The notes under the pieces: model-generated
Told to the model about the DNA's origin: nothing
Database searches by the model: none
Seen by the model: the letters and a program-made list of their open reading frames with translations, nothing else
Shown: positions 57,227 through 64,000 of the stretch, one piece after another
Layout of the letters: each line of letters starts with the position of its first letter
Numbering within the stretch: position 1 is the first letter of the stretch
Source: Copromyces sp. CBS 386.78
Taxonomy: Eukaryota > Ascomycota > Sordariomycetes > Sordariales > Sordariaceae
Direction of reading: 5' to 3'
DNA length: 64,000 nucleotides
Assembly: GCA_030685235.1 (NCBI GenBank)
Contig: MU839123.1
Location: forward strand, 124,001-188,000
Made by a program: the position numbers and the translations under genes

Positions 57227-60200
57227 ATGGACCCTCCGGCCAGCAAAGATGGGCCTGATGGCTCATCCCTTGTGAGTGTCTATCGCGTCTCCGGAGGTTC
57301 CCCTTCTTCCGGATCCGGACCCGGGCGCCGGCCGCCATAGGCGTCGGACACCGGATACCGTGGAGGCGGCGACATAAAAGGACAGGCTGGCTGACCGCTG
57401 CACTAGAAACCAGTCTCGTCGCTCCTGGCGAAATTCGAAAACATGAACAAGGCTGGCGACACCCAGCAATCATCCGGTTCCAGCGCCAGAACGACATCCC
57501 CTGCGCCCAAGCCCGATCGGCTACGGGACCCGAGTCCTTCAGGGGCACGCGAACCCCCCGCCATCCCGACGAGACCCAAGGACAGAGCGAATATTCCGAG
57601 TCTACAGCCGCAGTTCACCGGTGTCAGTGTCGCTAGTCCTGGTTATTCTAGCTCGCCAATCCGTTCCGTGCCTCCGCCGATATCCTCGTTAGGTCCTCGA
57701 CCGGCGCAGCCTCCTTCCCTCAATGTTCAACCGCCCCAATCACCACCACCGAGCCGCAATGTCGATAGTGTGGCAGTTGGGGAGCGCCCTTCTTTCCTCC
57801 AGACCGATTCGCTCGTTAAAGCCGCGTCACCTGCCACCGCTCCCAAGCAATTCAAGATACCGGGTCGCCCTATCACACCGGCTACCTCCGATCCGCAAAG
57901 ATCGCCTCGACTTGCCGCTACACAGCCTCCGTCCCCTCCCCCTCCTCGACGATCGGGCGAACTACAGAGGCCCCGGGACGTTGAAAAGCCCAGACCGGTC
58001 CCACCGCCCGTTAACAGGGCGGAAAAGCCTGTAATTCCTTCGCGGTCATCGGTACAGATCGAGAGAAGCCAAGCCTTGGACATCAAGACTCGTACCCCGG
58101 AAAGAATCTCGCCTTTCAGCAGTCCGCCTAGTAGCAATGGCACACCTGACGAAGACGATTCCCCGCCGATGCTACCCGCGCGACCAAGAGCGCAACAACA
58201 ACAGAGGGATCCAAACCCGGAGGGACTTCAGAGGTCGCGGACTTTGCACGTGGGCTTTGTATCACCGCCCCTTCATCCTTCAGTAGCGCGACAAAGGCGG
58301 GGCAGGGGAGAGGAAAATGGCAGTGTTAGGGGCCCATTAACGCCACATCTGACAGGCGGGAACCAACCACCAGCACTCCCAGCTCGCCCGCATAGCATCA
58401 TAGAGACAAGCCGCACACTCAATGGGATGATGATGATGGCGCCGCCACCGCGCCCTCCAAGGCCGGGTGTTAACACGAACTTGGATCCAAACCCTCCCGG
58501 CAGCATATCGCAAAAACGAATAGTGTCGACACCAACTCAGCACCAGCCTTCGATTCCCTCCAGAACTCATGTTAGGTCCATGACTGTGGATAGGACATCG
58601 AACCGCATCCCTAACGAATTCCGCGCACCGCCAGCCCCGGTTAGCGCTCCTACTCACGATCGCATCCCCGAACGCATCCCCGAACGCATTCCTGAAGTAG
58701 TCCCAGTCACTTCATCCAGGACAGCCAACCCCGGGCCAACCGTTACGATGGCATATCCTGACCCAACGAACACGAACCGGAGCAAACCGTACATCAGCAA
58801 GGGCGTCCACGAGATTTACACAAAGTACGACACTAGGATGCTTGATGTGTGCGGCGAACTCGTATGCACCACTGGCGGCTTTACACGCGTGTGGAGTTTG
58901 CTTGATGGCGAACTGGTGATGAGCCTGTCCATGGGTGAAGGACAAAAGGGAACCGCGGTCATGTTCAAGCCAGGGGCGCACGTCGACGACGAAGGCACAA
59001 AGGTGTGGATCGGCAACAATATTGGAGAGTTGCTGGAGGCGGATATCGGCACGCAGAGAATCACGGACAGTTTACCAAATGCTCATGGCCGATATGAGAT
59101 AATAAGGATATATAGGCATTTTAACGAAGTATGGACATTGGACGAAAGCGGAGCCCTCAATGTCTGGGGCCCAGACGAGAGCCATACGCCGACCCTCTCC
59201 AGCGGACCCAGCCAATCGTTCCGAGTACCTAGAGGTCACACCTTCTCGATGGTAGTGGGAGACGAGCTATGGTATGCGACAGGCAAGGACATTCGGATCT
59301 TCAAACCCACCGTGGACGGGAAGACCCAGTTTCAGGTTCTTCTAAGGGCCCTAAGTCAGCCAGATACTGGCGAGGTGATATCAGGAACGTTGCTGGCATC
59401 TGATCCGGACAGGGTCTACTTTGGCCATAGCGATGGAAAAGTCAGCGTCTACTCCACCAAAGACTATACATGCCAGTGTATAATGAATGTCAGCCAGTAC
59501 AAGATCAACTCACTCGCCGCAGCCGGCTCGTACCTATGGGCTGGGTACAACAACGGCAAGGTGACTGTTTACGACGTGACACAAACCCCGTGGACTATCA
59601 AGAAGGAATGGGTCGCCCACGAGAACCCCGTCATCAAGTTGGTCGCTGATCGCTCAAGCTCCTACAAGCTCGACCGGTATCAGGTTGTCTCTCTTGGAGC
59701 AGATAACATGGTACGAACTTGGGACGCCCTGCTGCAGGAGGACTGGCTCGAGGGCGAAATGAAGAGGAAAGATGTGGAGTACTGCGAGTTCCAGAATCTG
59801 AAGGTGTTGATCATGACGTGGAACGCGGGCGCTTCGACTCCTCACAGTCTACGATATTCCGATTCGGACGCCAGTTTCTTCAGGGATCTTCTTCAGTCCG
59901 CCGACTCTCCCGACATCATTATCTTTGGATTCCAGGAACTTGTGGATCTGGAGGACAAGACAGCCACAGCAAAGCGATTCCTGAAGCCCAAAAAGAAGGA
60001 AGGGTCGGACCAAGAGCGGATGAGCCACCAATATCGCGATTGGCGTGATTTCCTCATTCGCAGTCTGGATGATTACATGCAGGGCGACTTGTATCATCTC
60101 CTCCACACCGCTCCCCTGGTCGGCCTCTTCACCTGTATCTTTGTCAAGGCAGACTTGCGCGGACGCATCAGCAATCTCAGCGGTAACGAGGTCAAGCGCG

Positions 60201-61096
60201 GACTGGGTGGTCTGCATGGCAACAAGGGTGCCATCGTGGTACGCTTCCTGGTTGACGATACTTCGCTCTGCTTCATCAATTGCCATTTAGCTGCGGGTCA
60301 ATCAGGCGCCAACCAGCGGCATAACGACGTGGCCGCAATTCTCGATGCGAACGTCTTCCCATCCGAGCGTGATCCTTCCGTGCGTATTGACAGCTATGTC
60401 GGCGGCGGTGACGGCACCATGATTCTGGACCACGAACTATGCGTGCTGAATGGCGATCTCAACTACCGCATCGACACCATGAGCCGTGACACGGTAGTAA
60501 CAGCAGTCAAGCAGGGCAACCTGACAAAACTGCTCGAGCGCGACCAGCTGCTTGTGGCCAAGAGGAGAAACCCCGGGTTCCGGCTGAGAGCTTTCGACGA
60601 GCTCCCGATCACGTTCGCGCCTACGTACAAATACGACGTGGGAACGGATAACTACGATTCAAGTGAGAAGAAGCGCAGCCCGGCCTGGTGCGACAGACTC
60701 TTGTACCGCGGCAGGGGCAGGATAGAACAGTTGGACTACAAGAGACACGAGGTGCGGGTGTCGGATCACAGGCCGGTAAGCGGCAGGTTTAGGTTCTTGG
60801 TCAAGAGGATCGATCCTAAGAGGAGGGCCAAGGCTTGGATGGAGTGTCATCAGCTGTGGGAGGACTTGAGGGCTAAGGAGGCGCATGCTGAGAAGTGAGT
60901 TCACCCCTATTTTTAAGTCTCTGATGCGAGAAAAAAAAGAAAAAGAAAAAGAAATGATGCATGCTGACACGCCGAAAACAGATACTACTACCTCACCCAA
61001 GTCATTGGGTATGACGATGCCACTTCTGAGCGACTGATAAAGGAACAGGCCTCAAGAAGACAGATGAACCGCAGCCCCAGTCGACGTCAGGGGTAG
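57227..61096 (+). CDS. Inositol polyphosphate 5-phosphatase with N-terminal beta-propeller
   Basis: Three exons, 57227-57271, 57407-60894 and 60982-61096 (introns 135 and 87 nt), give 1215 residues. Exon 1 encodes MDPPASKDGPDGSSL, and exon 2 continues KPVSSLLAKFENMNKAGD. Residues ~30-470 are Pro/Ser-rich and disordered, with PERIPERIPEVVP. A WD40-like propeller spans about 480-805. The IPPc catalytic domain follows (about 812-1155): MTWNAGAS, IIFGFQELVDLEDK, GGLHGNKGAIVVRF, NGDLNYRID, SPAWCDRLLYRG and SDHRPVSGRF contain the metal and catalytic residues. It removes the 5-phosphate from phosphoinositides, probably PtdIns(4,5)P2. The third exon adds YYYLTQVIGYDDATSERL. The propeller-plus-IPPc layout is known in fungi and plants. 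A copia element lies in its promoter or 5' leader. Confidence 0.93.
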
Positions 61097-62233
61097 AAGA
61101 AGAATTACCAAAATAATCGAAGAGGAGAGACCCGGACCACTTAACAGCACACCATGAAGTGCCTTTTCTATAGACAAATGCTACAGCATAACGCATATAC
61201 ATATACACTCAGCTGGAGAGAGAATAGGAAGAATAGCAAGAAGAAGAAACATACAATGGCGGAAATCGGGACTTTTGGTTAGACAGGATACAGGCAGGAG
61301 CGTGGGAAATGGGGCAACTGATGGATGGATGAATGGATGGATCGATGGTTTTACTACCCGTTTTCTAGGTAGTTAGGAACAGCGCATGTTGCTTTTTTGC
61401 CTTCCTCCACGATTTGATAGTTGCTGGCTTTGTGGTGAAGCTTGGAAGCGGTCATCATTCGCATCCTCTCTAGCGTTGTGGGCAGCTTTGGCTATGAACT
61501 TTATGCTTGACGTTGAAATGTGATGGAGATGTATGTCCGGGGGAAATAGTGCAGTTGGGGTGTAACGACGGAAAGCACGGAACTGAAGGGAGCAATGAGA
61601 TGGGTCTGGGAAAAGAAAGTATCGGATAGAATAGCAAACTTAATCATAATATATCGTATATACGAGGCCTCTTGAATATGTAAACTTTTACTTTGCAAAG
61701 ACTCTCACAAGCTGACTGAAGTGTGGTCTAAGGTGCGAATAAGATGGAGGATTCAATTGGTGGTCACAAAGGGAGCTCTAGCCAAGAGGGCTCTTGTGTG
61801 GATGGTTAAGAGGGGATCAATGACGTAGCCGTCATACGCTCGGCCAATTCGATTTCATTTCACTCCATCCTAACACCGTATAACAGCAAAGAAAGAGTTC
61901 TAATCCGATTTGTAAAGAACAGTATACATAAGCCTACACATCGGTGTTTGAAAACAATTACTTAAGATTTGCGTTTCGAGTGCGGGGAGAACCGATAATA
62001 GGCGGGCACATTCGGACTTCGGAACACATTGATGTGCGAACACCACAGCAACCGGGTTCGTGATACCCAGTGGAAACACAATACAACGTTCCGGGATTAG
62101 GTAATCAACACTTGTCTCCGACGACGGCCTGCTCTATAAAGCATATATAATTCAGCTATATCTACATTTTTCGAGAAACTTTCCTAAAGGTCCTGACCAC
62201 ACCGGCCCGGACATTCAACCCAAATCACCGTGA
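61097..62233. other. Intergenic, inositol phosphatase 3' / questin-oxidase-like promoter
   Basis: About 1.1 kb. Contains an imperfect ATGG/TGGA repeat (61320-61348). No gene is recognised. Confidence 0.55.
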
Positions 62234-63981
62234 ATGCACCCCTTCACTTCGGCCGGGACCAAGACATCCCTGCTTCGCCAGGCCATCAACATTTCTCCAA
62301 GACTACCAACACCAAGGACGATCATCACCACCCGACGTATTCACCTCACAGCCAGCAAGATGTCCTCCTCCTCCCCCGAGTCCTCACCCGAAGGGGCAGC
62401 CGCAACCCCCCACCGCATCTCCATCCCCCCCTCCGCCACCGGCCTCTGGGGCTCCTCCCCCTCTCCCCTCCTCCCGTCAACCTACACCGGCCCCGTCATC
62501 CCCCCTCAAACCGCCCCAACCTCCACGCTCCTCTCCCGCCTCCTCCAAGCCGACATGGCCCACCACCACGTCTTTTTCAACGAGGATGGTTTCCACAACC
62601 ACATTCCCCATCATCTTCTCGCCTTATACGGGACCTCTGCGCCACCCGAGGCGTTGCAGAAAGCTTACGATGGTAATGCTGGGTATCAACGGCCTGTTTT
62701 GCCGGAACATCACCATCGGCCAAAGGAGGGGGGTGGGGAGGATTTGTTGATACAAAACTGGAAGGAGGATTACCCCAAATATCGCGGAAAAGAAGAGTAC
62801 TACCCCGATTTCCTAGCTTTCTTCAAGCGGGAGATGGATTCCCTCGGGGGACGCTACGAGGAGGTGGTGAACACGTACCTCTTCAGCGGCACGCCCGTGG
62901 CGGAGAATTTGTTGGTTAGACTATACAGCGGGTTCTTGCACCCGTTGATTCAGCTCATGTACGGACTGGAGTGGAAACAGCCGGCGATAGTAGCGGAGGG
63001 GTTGGCGCAGGCTGCTGTGCATGCGGATGATATCGGGACTTACCTTCTCCCCGCTGAGGCAGCAGCCAGGGAAGACAGGGCAGAGGATATGGGCAAGATT
63101 CTGGATCTGCTGGAGAAGGGAGTGAGACAAAACGAAAAGTTGGCCAAAGCGGCGAGGATGAGTGATTCCAACAAAATCAGGGATGGAGTTCTGGCTAGAG
63201 CCAAGGAGGAGGCGATAAAGTTGGCAAGCAGGGTCAAGGTGAATGCGACAAATGAGAAGGAACTGCAGGAGAGGACTGCGGAAATGCATGACTCTGCGGT
63301 GTTTATGGCGAGCGCGGCGGCGTTGGTGAAGAGGCATGAGAAAAAGGGGCCGAGGTTTGATTTCTTTTTGATGTGAGTTTTTGTCCTTTGTTTTAATTTT
63401 GCTGGTTGCGAGCCCCTGAACTCAGGGGGTAGGTAGGCTTTGAGAAGTTGGACAGGACGGTAAGGTTGATACTGACTGATGATTCTCGATGATAGGCACC
63501 ACGTAACCTCAGCACCATTCTTCACCACCGTCAATGCCCAAGATTGGATATCACTCGACACAAAGGTCCGTCTTCTCGAGTGGAAGATCAGGATGGATCT
63601 GGTTCAGTATGCGGCGCGTGGAGCGCCCGAGTTGTCGCTTGATGCAATTACTTCTTATCAGCCTAAGGAGAAGAAGGCATCCGGAACTCCTGAAGGTAAG
63701 TTGATGAAAGCACCCTCTTCCGCTGCTCGGCTTTGAACTGTTACTGACTGACTGGTTCTTCAGAAATCATCTCCAACCTCCACTTCTTTGAGGACGATGG
63801 TCATGCTATCAAGTTGGCCAGAGCTGCACGGATTTGCCAGCTTTATTACCAGACAAGAGACGATGACTACTGGAACAAGATCTACCACTTGATTGTTGAC
63901 TCGGTCCTCGCACCAGGACCGCATTGGGTGCGTAGTTGTGGGTTTGATGAGGCGTGGGAGGATATTCCGGATGTTGAGTAG
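62234..63981 (+). CDS. Questin oxidase-like (DUF4243/AflY-family) protein
   Basis: Exons 62234-63372, 63496-63695 and 63764-63981 (introns 123 and 68 nt; GTGAGT/GATAG, GTAAGT/CTTCAG) give 518 residues. The first ~45 residues (MHPFTSAGTKTSLLRQAINI, then TRRIHLTASK) resemble a mitochondrial presequence. The body matches the questin-oxidase-like pattern: HHHVFFNEDGFHNHIPHHLL, YFLAFF-type YYPDFLAFFKREMD, GFLHPLIQLMYGLEWKQP with an adjacent AEGLAQAAVHADD, and the end FFEDDGHAIKLARAARIC. Family members act as Baeyer-Villiger-like oxidases in polyketide pathways (for example AflY), but many are of unknown role. No polyketide synthase neighbour is in the window, so a secondary-metabolite role is unproven. 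Stop TAG at 63979-63981 is complete within the window. Confidence 0.85.
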
Positions 63982-64000
63982 GAAGGCTTCATACCAGAGC

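Noticed and set aside
1..64000. CRISPR array, operon or prokaryotic system
   Set aside because: All genes have eukaryotic introns and fungal orthologues. No regularly spaced direct repeats with unique spacers exist.

Overview
The window is nuclear DNA from a filamentous ascomycete, most likely a Neurospora-like member of the Sordariales. Four features point there. Genes carry short GT-AG introns with CTAAC/CTGAC-type branch sites. Two 5S rRNA genes are dispersed among protein genes rather than arrayed. The proteins are typical fungal housekeeping orthologues. Two blocks of extreme AT richness contain retrotransposon proteins broken by stops that arise from C-to-T and G-to-A changes, the signature of repeat-induced point mutation (RIP).

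Layout. 1-5182 is a RIP-mutated transposon block: a Ty3/gypsy relic on the + strand (RT end, RNase H, integrase, chromodomain-like tail) next to a Ty1/copia relic on the - strand (integrase start, protease, gag, leader, primer site, LTR). Its edge truncates an ABC-C transporter pseudogene (about 5210-7854). 8658-50000 is gene-rich: 3-hydroxyisobutyryl-CoA hydrolase (-), SmD2 (+), dihydroxyacetone kinase (-), a small acidic protein (-), a CobW-type metal GTPase (+), a 1046-residue low-complexity protein (-), a Vhc1-type cation-chloride cotransporter (-), a vacuolar amino-acid transporter (+), 5S rRNA (+), TFIIIC tau95 (-), PP2A B56 subunit (+), RPB11 (-), 5S rRNA (-), a CID/SR/RGG splicing-type protein (-), a micro-exon DUF4748-like protein (-), and a lysine-rich protein (+). 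51177-57012 is a structurally complete Ty1/copia element (147-bp LTRs, CCTCG target duplication, gag-PR-IN-RT-RH order on the - strand). It sits 210 bp upstream of the start codon of a beta-propeller inositol polyphosphate 5-phosphatase (+). A questin-oxidase-like gene (+) closes the window.

Most genes act independently, as expected in a fungus: RNA metabolism (SmD2, RPB11, TFIIIC, CID/SR protein, 5S), vacuolar transport (cotransporter, amino-acid exporter), signalling (B56, inositol phosphatase) and small-molecule metabolism. No secondary-metabolite cluster or operon-like system is apparent. The most informative features are the transposon fine structure (one-sided RIP of the LTRs, half-tRNA primer sites, insertion next to or inside genes), the identical 5S pair sharing a -29 box, and several gene structures that long-ORF finding misses (hidden presequence exon, 951-nt first intron, 9/14/26-nt micro-exons). 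Exon boundaries were worked out by hand from splice consensus, reading frame and family conservation; no alignment or transcript data were available.
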